Assembly (NCBI GenBank): GCA_002400445.1
Contig: DGQO01000156.1
Location: forward strand, 1,250-8,676
Direction of reading: 5' to 3'
DNA length: 7,427 nt
From: Chitinophagaceae bacterium UBA4412
GTDB taxonomy: Bacteria > Bacteroidota > Bacteroidia > Chitinophagales > Chitinophagaceae
Made by a program: the position numbers and the translations under genes. This document shows, piece by piece, positions 1 to 5,582 of the stretch. The notes under the pieces are model-generated. The model was not told the DNA's origin. It saw only the letters and a program-made list of their open reading frames with translations, and did no database searches. Each line of letters begins with the position of its first letter. Position 1 is the first letter of the stretch.

Positions 1-233
1 AAATAATATTCTACATCATCATTAATATAGGTGTGATCTGTCCTGGTGGCTGGAGGATAGTCTTTTTTAAGTTCACGCAATATGGGGTATGCATGTGCAT
101 ATTGCTCCTGTACAAAAAAGTCTTTTGCTTCTTTATACTTTTTTTCCGCATCAGTAAAAACGTGGGTGGGCTGGGCAAAGGAAGAAAATGCAACTGTGAG
201 CAACAGCAGCAAAGAAAAAAAATGTCGGTTCAT
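1..233 (-). CDS. Exported TPR-like protein, N-terminal part only (runs off the left edge)
   Basis: Reading leftward from an ATG at 233, the frame stays open for 77 codons to the window edge, so the 3' end is missing. The first 20 residues form a standard signal peptide: MNRH, a Leu-rich core (SLLLLLTVAF), then SSFA with Q21 as the likely first mature residue. Residues 28-58 are a charged amphipathic helical stretch (AEKKYKEAKDFF, then AHAYPILRELKKDYP) that resembles one tetratricopeptide repeat. Exported TPR proteins of this kind are common in Bacteroidota and usually work as periplasmic or outer-membrane-associated scaffolds, but only one possible repeat is visible, so the specific role is unknown. 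A Bacteroidota-type promoter lies 29 bp upstream, which supports this start. The exported nature is well supported; the TPR label is an inference from helix pattern. Confidence 0.75.
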   Translation of the reverse strand, partial: MNRHFFSLLLLLTVAFSSFAQPTHVFTDAEKKYKEAKDFFVQEQYAHAYPILRELKKDYPPATRTDHTYINDDVEYY

Positions 234-262
234 TGTGTAGATTGTTGATGTATGTCCGCTTG

Positions 263-291
263 CAAAAGTAAATCTTTGCTTCCTTATCAAA
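263..291 (-). promoter_or_regulatory. Bacteroidota-type promoter for the leftward exported TPR-like gene
   Basis: On the minus strand there is TTTG (288-291), a 17-bp spacer, and TACTTTTG (263-270), which matches the -33 TTTG and -7 TAnnTTTG consensus used by the Bacteroidota primary sigma factor. The ATG at 233 follows 29 bp later. This is the best promoter match in the window. It lies in the 221-bp divergent region 234-454, in which I see no gene. Confidence 0.6.
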
Positions 292-419
292 CTTTATTCC
301 AATGCAAAAATGCAGCGGATGTAAACAAAGCGAAACATATCCCTAATGCCTGTTAAAGGATTGATAAATGCACTTTTTATTTATGCAGGCCTGTGGATTA
401 CTTCTCGTTCCAGTTTTCC

Positions 420-427
420 TATTTTTG
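420..427 (+). promoter_or_regulatory. Probable -7 element upstream of the DoxX-family gene
   Basis: TATTTTTG at 420-427 fits TAnnTTTG exactly and ends 27 bp before the ATG at 455, a spacing similar to that of the divergent gene's promoter. No clear TTTG box occurs 17-21 bp upstream, so the -33 half is weak or absent. It probably drives both the DoxX gene and the thioesterase gene behind it. Confidence 0.4.
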
Positions 428-454
428 CCGCCATATTAAAATGTACAACATCCA

Positions 455-862
455 ATGAAAAAATTTCTGTCTATTCGCTACAGTGCCGGTGCATTCAATT
501 TTGCCACGCTATTTCTCCGTATTGGGGCTGGTATTTTATTAATGAATCACGGTTATCAAAAGCTCATCAACTTTGCCAGTCTTAAAACTCAATTCATCGA
601 TTTCCTGGGTATTGGAAGTACCACTTCCCTCTCCCTTGCCATCTTTGCAGAATTTTTCTGCGGCTTATTCATTGTCATTGGTCTCTTTACCCGCTTAGCT
701 GCTATCCCCATCATCATCACCATGTGCGTGGCACTATTTAAAGTGCATCATGCAGATTTTTTTGGCAAAGGAGAGCTGCCTGCACTTTATCTTGCCATGT
801 ACGTAGCATTGCTCTTTGTGGGCCCAGGCCGCATCAGCGTAGATGGCATGATCAATAAATAG
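455..862 (+). CDS. DoxX family integral membrane protein
   Basis: This 135-residue protein has the length and the four-helix plan of the DoxX family. Hydrophobic segments lie at about residues 14-34, 57-79, 81-97 and 109-124. Family hallmarks are the end of helix 1 (LLMNHGYQKL, residues 28-37), the F-x-G-L-F-I-V-I-G-L-F-T-R-L segment of helix 2 (68-81), and the C-terminal GPGRISVDG (123-131), which matches the G-P-G-x-x-S-x-D signature. It should sit in the inner membrane. DoxX proteins have been linked to thiosulfate:quinone oxidation in archaea and to redox stress in other bacteria, but most members have no known reaction, and nothing here points to a substrate. The start was chosen because MKKF leads directly into helix 1 and a -7 element lies just upstream. 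A thioesterase gene follows after 40 bp on the same strand with no visible promoter between them, so the two are probably cotranscribed. Confidence 0.88.
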   Translation: MKKFLSIRYSAGAFNFATLFLRIGAGILLMNHGYQKLINFASLKTQFIDFLGIGSTTSLSLAIFAEFFCGLFIVIGLFTRLAAIPIIITMCVALFKVHHADFFGKGELPALYLAMYVALLFVGPGRISVDGMINK

Positions 863-902
863 GTATTTTAAATCTCCAACAGCACTCATTTTTTACAGAT
901 AC

Positions 903-1322
903 ATGTACACGACAGAAACACAAATACGCATTCATTATGCCCTTACGGATCAGATGGGTGTGGTGTACCATGGCCATTATGCGCAGTTTTATGAAATTGG
1001 TCGTGGAGAAGCAATCCGGGTATTGGGATATACTTACAAAGACATTGAAAACATGGGTATCATTATGCCTGTTGTAGATATTCATAGCAAATTTTTGCGT
1101 CCCGCAAAATATGATGACCTCATTACAGTAAAAACTACGCTGAGAGACTTACCCACGGGGCATCGCATTATTTTTCATAGCGAAATTTATAATGAGAAAG
1201 ATGAATTACTTAATGTGGGTGACGTAACACTTTACTTTATGGATGCCAAAAGCATGCAGCGCTGCGGAATGCCCGATGCGCTTTACCAAAAACTGAAAGA
1301 TTATTTTCCTTCCACTGGCTAA
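903..1322 (+). CDS. Acyl-CoA thioesterase, YbgC/4HBT (hotdog) family
   Basis: This 139-residue protein is a single hotdog-fold domain of normal length. The active-site segment is near the N-terminus: TDQMGVVYHGHYAQFYE (residues 15-31) aligns with the YbgC pattern T-D-x-x-G-V-V-Y-H-x-x-Y-x-x-F-x-E. D16 occupies the position of the catalytic Asp of 4-hydroxybenzoyl-CoA thioesterase and YbgC. The later stretch VDIHSKFLRPAKYDD (58-72) matches the conserved region with a polar pair before the paired beta strands. The family hydrolyses acyl-CoA thioesters in the cytosol. In proteobacteria ybgC sits with tol-pal, but no tol gene is visible here, and the acyl group cannot be read from sequence. The gene lies 40 bp after the DoxX gene. 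Its stop is 4 bp from the stop of the convergent dacB, leaving no room for its own intergenic terminator. Confidence 0.9.
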   Translation: MYTTETQIRIHYALTDQMGVVYHGHYAQFYEIGRGEAIRVLGYTYKDIENMGIIMPVVDIHSKFLRPAKYDDLITVKTTLRDLPTGHRIIFHSEIYNEKDELLNVGDVTLYFMDAKSMQRCGMPDALYQKLKDYFPSTG

Positions 1323-1326
1323 GCTT

Positions 1327-2724
1327 TTATTTCAGCAAATCAAGCAGCTTCCACATTTTATCTCTTACAGCTATTGAACTGCCAGAGAAATTATTGATCA
1401 CGAAAGCAAAGCTGTAAGTCGCACCTGTGCTTGAGGTCGTATAACCGGTATAGGCCCGCACGCCATTGATGTAACCACTTTTCATTTTCACGCCATTCAT
1501 TTTGGGAAGCGCTTCAAGAAAAGCCGAAAACCAGGGCTGCCGTCTTGCATATTGCATCAGCTCCAGCAAAGCATGGGTAGTCACTCTGTTTGCCGGAGAC
1601 AAACCACTGCCATCCTGCATATTGAACGCAGTAATATCCATTCCTTTTTTCTTCCAGAATTCCTTTACAACGCTCAGCCCTTCTGTGGTGGAACCCATTT
1701 GCCCTGATGAAAAAGCCATCGTTTTTAAGAAAGCCTCTCCATACAAGTTGATGCTTTTTTGCTCAAACCAATATATCATACTATCCAGTGCCGGCGACTG
1801 CAAGAGGAGTATAGTATCTAACCCAGCATTTGTACTACGGCCTGATTCTACTTTTACCTTGCCTGAAAATCCAATACCGTTGTCTTTTAAAATGGCATCA
1901 AGAAATGCCCCCATTTGCTGCGGTGCATTGGCAAAAGATCCTTTCACTACATATTCTTTTACTCCTGCGGGCACGGTGCCTCTCACAACGGGTACCTGGC
2001 TATTTTCCCCCAAATAAATAATGGACTGATCACCGCTTCCGGGCTTGCCCGTGCGAAGTTCATTTACGAATGCAGCGGCCAGTAATTGCGGCTCTGTTTT
2101 TACAATTTTTACCGGGTCGCCTTCCTTAGAGCCTGGCTGCAATACAAGATCATATTGGTTTTCGTTCCAATTGATACCCCCGGCGCCTGCCCCATAATAA
2201 TTGCCCACATCGTCCCATATCCACCCGCCGGGAGTAGCCTGGGTATCCCAGCCAGATGTATTTAAAATAATATCTCCTTCAATATTCCGGATACCCTTAG
2301 CTTGCAAAGAGGCCAGCAGTTTCTGCGTAATTTCGTTTATGGAAGTGCTTGCCCAGCGGCCGCTTCCCAGCGTAGGATCTCCACTGGCTACGATGTACAA
2401 ATTCCCTTTGAGTATTCCGTTACCTACCCCGCCATCACATCCCACAACAGTTCGGTATACGAAATCCCGGCCCAGGATTTCAAATGCCGTAACAGCAGTA
2501 ATTACTTTTTGCGTACTGGCCGGCGCTACACCAAGCTGCGAATTTTTCTCAAATATTATTTTCCCGCTACTGGCATCTGCCACAGAAAAAGCAATCGTAG
2601 CATGCGCAAACTGAGCGTCTTCCTGTAGTGTAGCAAATGCTTTTGATAATTTTGCAGGCATGGTTTGCGCAGCAGCAATAATGGGGAACAGCATTATGGC
2701 CACTAAAAAAGAATTCATTTTCAT
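1327..2724 (-). CDS. dacB: D-alanyl-D-alanine carboxypeptidase/endopeptidase, PBP4 type (peptidase S13)
   Basis: This 465-residue protein carries all three penicillin-binding motifs in S13 order: SxxK as S70-T-Q-K73 with the catalytic Ser, SxN as S324-I-N326, and the third motif as K415-S-G417 (KSG in place of KTG, a mild substitution). Other S13 marks are GDPTL (115-119), a WDDVGNYYGAGAGG stretch (170-183) and DGSGLSPANRVT (371-382). Residues 1-19 form a signal peptide (hydrophobic core FLVAIMLFPII, then AAA|Q20), so it acts in the periplasm, removing the terminal D-Ala from peptidoglycan peptides or cutting D-Ala-mDAP cross-links. The large insert between SxxK and SxN is typical of PBP4. 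Two Met codons (2724 and 2718) could start the protein; both leave the signal peptide intact. It is divergent from cinA across 86 bp and convergent with the thioesterase gene. Confidence 0.93.
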   Translation of the reverse strand: MKMNSFLVAIMLFPIIAAAQTMPAKLSKAFATLQEDAQFAHATIAFSVADASSGKIIFEKNSQLGVAPASTQKVITAVTAFEILGRDFVYRTVVGCDGGVGNGILKGNLYIVASGDPTLGSGRWASTSINEITQKLLASLQAKGIRNIEGDIILNTSGWDTQATPGGWIWDDVGNYYGAGAGGINWNENQYDLVLQPGSKEGDPVKIVKTEPQLLAAAFVNELRTGKPGSGDQSIIYLGENSQVPVVRGTVPAGVKEYVVKGSFANAPQQMGAFLDAILKDNGIGFSGKVKVESGRSTNAGLDTILLLQSPALDSMIYWFEQKSINLYGEAFLKTMAFSSGQMGSTTEGLSVVKEFWKKKGMDITAFNMQDGSGLSPANRVTTHALLELMQYARRQPWFSAFLEALPKMNGVKMKSGYINGVRAYTGYTTSSTGATYSFAFVINNFSGSSIAVRDKMWKLLDLLK

Positions 2725-2744
2725 AAGGCCAAAACTAAAAGATT

Positions 2745-2759
2745 TAATTTTGAAAATTA
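2745..2759. promoter_or_regulatory. Palindrome with back-to-back -7-like elements between dacB and cinA
   Basis: TAATTTT (2745-2751), a central G (2752) and AAAATTA (2753-2759) form a perfect inverted repeat with 7-bp arms. Read rightward it gives TAATTTTG, an exact TAnnTTTG match, 58 bp before the cinA ATG. Read leftward it gives TAATTTTC, one mismatch from consensus, 27 bp before the dacB ATG. It may be the core of a bidirectional promoter or an operator. A second leftward match, TAGTTTTG (2730-2737), lies only 5 bp before the dacB ATG and would imply a nearly leaderless message. No clear -33 TTTG box is seen for either direction, so the assignment is tentative. Confidence 0.4.
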
Positions 2760-2810
2760 GCCGAAGAAAAATTTCTCTTTTACCTGAATTCCGGCTTTCA
2801 ATTTCAGATT

Positions 2811-4070
2811 ATGATTGATATTTCAATTGTTACCATCGGCGATGAACTCCTGATTGGTCAAGTGATAGACACCAACAGTGCCTGGATGGCACAAGCATTA
2901 AACAAGGCTGGGTTTGCGGTAAAACGTCGTGTGGCGGTGGGTGATAGCTGGGATGATATTTGGAAAGTGCTCGATGAAGAGCGTGCATGCAGCAGTGTAA
3001 TCCTCATCACTGGCGGGCTTGGCCCAACGGCCGACGATATTACCAAGCCACTGCTTTGCGAATACTTTGGCGGTAAGCTGGTACAGGATATTGCTGCGCT
3101 AAAAAACGTTGAATATTTATTTGCACAGATTTTTAACCGGCCTGTTACCGAACGAAACGTAAGGCAGGCAGATGTGCCCGATGTGTGTACCGTGCTCCAA
3201 AACAAGGGGGGCACAGCACCCGGAATGCAGTTTGAAAAAGACGGAAAGATTTTTATAAGCTTGCCGGGTGTGCCACATGAAATGCAAGGCCTGATGCAGG
3301 ATGAAGTGATACCACTTTTACAAAAAAGATTTTCACCGGGAATCATTGCGCATCGCACTTTGCTCACTTTTGGCATTGGAGAGAGCATGCTGGCAGATCT
3401 TATAGAAGACTTTGAAAACGCATTGCCGAAAGATATTAAACTTGCCTACTTGCCCAATCATGGCATGGTACGATTAAGACTTACTGCCCGTGGAACTGAT
3501 GAAGCATATATACAACAAAGTTTAGATGAGAACTTTACCCAGCTTAAAACAGCAGTAGAAGCATTTCTCGTTACAGATAAAGATGAGCCGATGGAAGCCG
3601 CAGTTAGATCATTGTTGATTGCGCAGCAGAAAACGTTGAGTACGGCAGAAAGTTGTACAGGTGGTTATATTGCCCACCTGCTTACGGCGATGCCGGGGGC
3701 TTCTGCTATTTTTGAAGGCAGTATTGTGAGTTATTCTAACCAGATGAAACAAAACCTCCTGGGCGTAAAAGCAGAAACGCTGGAAAAAGAAGGCGCTGTG
3801 AGCGAGGCCTCGGTAAATGAGATGCTGCAGGGCCTGCTGAGAGCAACCAACACTAATTATGGCATTGCAGTATCCGGTATTATGGGACCAGATGGTGGCA
3901 ATGCCGAAAAACCCGTGGGCACTGTATGGATTGCCGTGGGCGACAAGACGAACCAGGTGAGGAAAAGATTTCATTTTCGTTTTAACCGGCAAAGAAATAT
4001 TGAACTTACCGCCGTGAATGCCCTCAATATGCTTCGCCAGTTTGCGCTGGATGCAGGCAAAAAGAACTAA
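2811..4070 (+). CDS. cinA: CinA family protein: MoCF-binding-like domain fused to nicotinamide-nucleotide amidase (PncC)
   Basis: This 419-residue protein is the full-length two-domain CinA. Residues 4 to about 170 are the MoaB/MogA-like domain (COG1058): GDELLIGQVIDTNS (10-23), ILITGGLGPTADD (64-76), NKGGTAPGM (131-139) and LPGVPHEM (151-158). A linker domain follows at about 175-250. Residues 258-412 are the PncC amidase: AESCTGG (279-285) with S281 as the expected nucleophile, SYSN (307-310), AVSGIMGPDGG (353-363) and KPVGTVWIAV (367-376). In the family the C-terminal domain deamidates nicotinamide mononucleotide to nicotinate mononucleotide in pyridine nucleotide recycling, and the N-terminal domain has been tied to hydrolysis of ADP-ribose-type pyrophosphates. 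The competence-inducible name comes from Streptococcus; no competence gene is next to it here. It acts in the cytosol. No residue of the recognised motifs is missing. Confidence 0.95.
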   Translation: MIDISIVTIGDELLIGQVIDTNSAWMAQALNKAGFAVKRRVAVGDSWDDIWKVLDEERACSSVILITGGLGPTADDITKPLLCEYFGGKLVQDIAALKNVEYLFAQIFNRPVTERNVRQADVPDVCTVLQNKGGTAPGMQFEKDGKIFISLPGVPHEMQGLMQDEVIPLLQKRFSPGIIAHRTLLTFGIGESMLADLIEDFENALPKDIKLAYLPNHGMVRLRLTARGTDEAYIQQSLDENFTQLKTAVEAFLVTDKDEPMEAAVRSLLIAQQKTLSTAESCTGGYIAHLLTAMPGASAIFEGSIVSYSNQMKQNLLGVKAETLEKEGAVSEASVNEMLQGLLRATNTNYGIAVSGIMGPDGGNAEKPVGTVWIAVGDKTNQVRKRFHFRFNRQRNIELTAVNALNMLRQFALDAGKKN

Positions 4071-4082
4071 ACTGCTTTTACT

Positions 4083-4090
4083 TACATTTG
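4083..4090 (+). promoter_or_regulatory. Probable -7 element for the E2 acyltransferase gene
   Basis: TACATTTG at 4083-4090 is an exact TAnnTTTG match inside the 57-bp gap between cinA and the E2 gene, ending 37 bp before the ATG at 4128. No TTTG lies 17-21 bp upstream. It suggests that the E2 gene can be transcribed on its own even though it follows cinA on the same strand; read-through from cinA also remains possible, as no terminator is visible in the gap. Confidence 0.4.
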
Positions 4091-4127
4091 CCATTCATAA
4101 ACCATTCACTAAATAACCTAAAGCCAT

Positions 4128-5477
4128 ATGAGTTTAGTAGACCTGGTAATGCCCAAGTTGGGTGAAAGTATCATGGAAGCCACTATTTTAAAGTGGCATA
4201 AACAACCGGGAGACAAGGTGGAACTCGAAGAAACCCTGCTGGACATTGCTACAGATAAAGTAGACAGTGAAGTGCCCTCTTCTGCAGAAGGTACCGTAGC
4301 AGAAATTTTGTTCAAAGAAAATGATGTAGTACCCATTGGTGCTGTAATTGCCCGCATTGAAACTGGCGCTGCAAGCCAGCAAAGTTTTGCGGCTCCTGTT
4401 CAAAATGATGAAGAAGAGTTTGAAGAGGCCAATGTGGTAGAAGCCATCCCTTATCAGCCAGCAGCACAGGTAGCAGCCACTACAAATAACGGCGTACGCT
4501 TTTACTCTCCACTGGTATTGAATATTGCACAAAGTGAAGGCGTGAGTATGCAGGAACTGGAAACCATGCCGGGCACAGGGCAAGATGGCCGGGTGAGCAA
4601 GAAAGACATCCTGGCTTATGTAGCCAGCAAAAAAGCAGGCGGAACTACTCATGTATCCACTCCTGCGCAACCACAAATGCCTGCCAGGGTACAACAACCG
4701 CCGGTACAGGCCGCAGCACAAAACGCACCGGAGAGAGATGAGGCACAAATGCCCACAGTTTACCAGGGCAATGTGGAAATTATAGAAATGGATCGTATGC
4801 GCAAGATGATTGCAAAGCATATGACAGATAGCAAGCATACCAGTGCGCACGTGACCAGTTTTGCAGAATGTGATGTAACGTCGCTGGTAATGTGGCGAAA
4901 CAAAGTGAAGAAAGATTTTGAAAAACGAGAAGGTGAAAGAATCACGTTCACTCCATTATTTATTGAGGCCATTGTAAAATGCATTAAAAAATATCCCTGG
5001 CTGAGCAGTTCTGTGGATGGCGATAAAATTATTGTAAAGAAGGATCTCAACATTGGAATGGCCACTGCCCTACCCTCCGGCAACCTGATTGTGCCTGTCA
5101 TCAAAAATGCTGATCAGCTTAATCTTGTAGGCCTTACAAAACAGGTTAATAGCCTGGCCAATGCGGCCCGCACAGGCAAACTGAAACCTGACGATACTAC
5201 TGGCGGCACTTTTACGCTCACAAATGTGGGCACTTTCGGAAGTATCATGGGCACACCCATCATCAACCAACCGCAGGTGGCCATCATGGCGGTAGGCGCA
5301 ATTAAAAAACGCCCCATGGTAATTGAAACAGCACAGGGTGACACCATTGGAATTCGCCACATGATGTATATTTCTTTAAGCTACGATCATCGCATTATTG
5401 ATGGAGCTTTAGGATCTACATTCTTAAATGCGGTAGCCCGGGAACTGGAAAATTTTGATGAAGACAGGTCGATCTGA
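4128..5477 (+). CDS. 2-oxo acid dehydrogenase complex E2 component (dihydrolipoyllysine-residue acyltransferase)
   Basis: This 449-residue protein has the standard E2 plan with one lipoyl domain. Residues 3-80 are the lipoyl domain, with K44 in TDKVDSEV as the lipoylated lysine. An Ala/Pro/Gln-rich linker (81-120) leads to the E3-binding domain (about 124-165: FYSPLVLNIA, then GTGQDGRVSKKDIL). A second flexible linker (about 168-212) leads to the catalytic domain (215-449) with TNVGTFGSIMGTPIINQPQ (365-383) and the active-site HRIIDG (H421, D425, G426). It transfers an acyl group from the E1-loaded lipoyl arm to CoA in the cytosolic complex. TNVGTFGS and the single DKVDSEV lipoyl domain fit branched-chain (Bkd) or general 2-oxo acid complexes better than 2-oxoglutarate E2, but the substrate is an inference. 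Neither E1 nor E3 is in the window, so partners must be encoded elsewhere. It is probably the last gene of its transcript, ending at the hairpin 20 bp downstream. Confidence 0.93.
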   Translation: MSLVDLVMPKLGESIMEATILKWHKQPGDKVELEETLLDIATDKVDSEVPSSAEGTVAEILFKENDVVPIGAVIARIETGAASQQSFAAPVQNDEEEFEEANVVEAIPYQPAAQVAATTNNGVRFYSPLVLNIAQSEGVSMQELETMPGTGQDGRVSKKDILAYVASKKAGGTTHVSTPAQPQMPARVQQPPVQAAAQNAPERDEAQMPTVYQGNVEIIEMDRMRKMIAKHMTDSKHTSAHVTSFAECDVTSLVMWRNKVKKDFEKREGERITFTPLFIEAIVKCIKKYPWLSSSVDGDKIIVKKDLNIGMATALPSGNLIVPVIKNADQLNLVGLTKQVNSLANAARTGKLKPDDTTGGTFTLTNVGTFGSIMGTPIINQPQVAIMAVGAIKKRPMVIETAQGDTIGIRHMMYISLSYDHRIIDGALGSTFLNAVARELENFDEDRSI

Positions 5478-5496
5478 TGACGTTGAATAATAGAAG

Positions 5497-5527
5497 AAAC
5501 GGCTGCCTGGTAATGGCAGCCGTTTTT
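5497..5527. terminator. Strong intrinsic terminator, probably bidirectional
   Basis: AAACGGCTGCC (5497-5507) and GGCAGCCGTTT (5515-5525) form a perfect 11-bp stem around a 7-base loop TGGTAAT. Rightward, the stem runs into five T residues (5523-5527), a good Rho-independent terminator for the E2 gene. Leftward, the stem is followed by a T-rich but interrupted tail (TTTCTTC), so it can also serve the convergent secreted S74 gene, whose stop lies 56 bp away. Confidence 0.85.
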
Positions 5528-5582
5528 ATGTAAGTTTCATTTGCTGCACAGCAGCATTCTTTGGTTACAGGTATGGCTCCCC

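Noticed and set aside
33..248. Rightward 71-codon open frame at the left edge
   Set aside because: It is antisense to the exported TPR-like gene, which has a signal peptide and a matching promoter; the Cys/Phe-rich and poly-Gln composition is that of a shadow frame.
346..585. Rightward 79-codon open frame overlapping the start of the DoxX gene
   Set aside because: It is out of frame with the clear DoxX protein, shows no recognisable motif, and its upstream part covers the promoter region.
1450..1510. KSG in place of KTG in dacB as a sign of lost activity
   Set aside because: Ser for Thr is conservative at this position, and the SxxK and SxN motifs and the rest of the fold signatures are intact.
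1502..2017. Rightward 171-codon frame within dacB
   Set aside because: It lies antisense to a dacB gene with all catalytic motifs and has no recognisable domain.
2858..3388. Leftward 176-codon frame within cinA, and a similar 161-codon frame at 3609-4094
   Set aside because: Both are antisense to conserved CinA motifs and have low-complexity Ser/Cys-rich translations without domains.
4188..4850. Leftward 220-codon frame within the E2 gene
   Set aside because: It is antisense to the lipoyl and E3-binding domains; its Cys/His/Phe-rich content reflects the reverse complement of E2 codons.
5542..5556. Short hairpin TGCTGC-ACA-GCAGCA downstream of the main terminator
   Set aside because: It has only six base pairs, a three-base loop and no T run on either strand, and a much stronger terminator lies 15 bp away.
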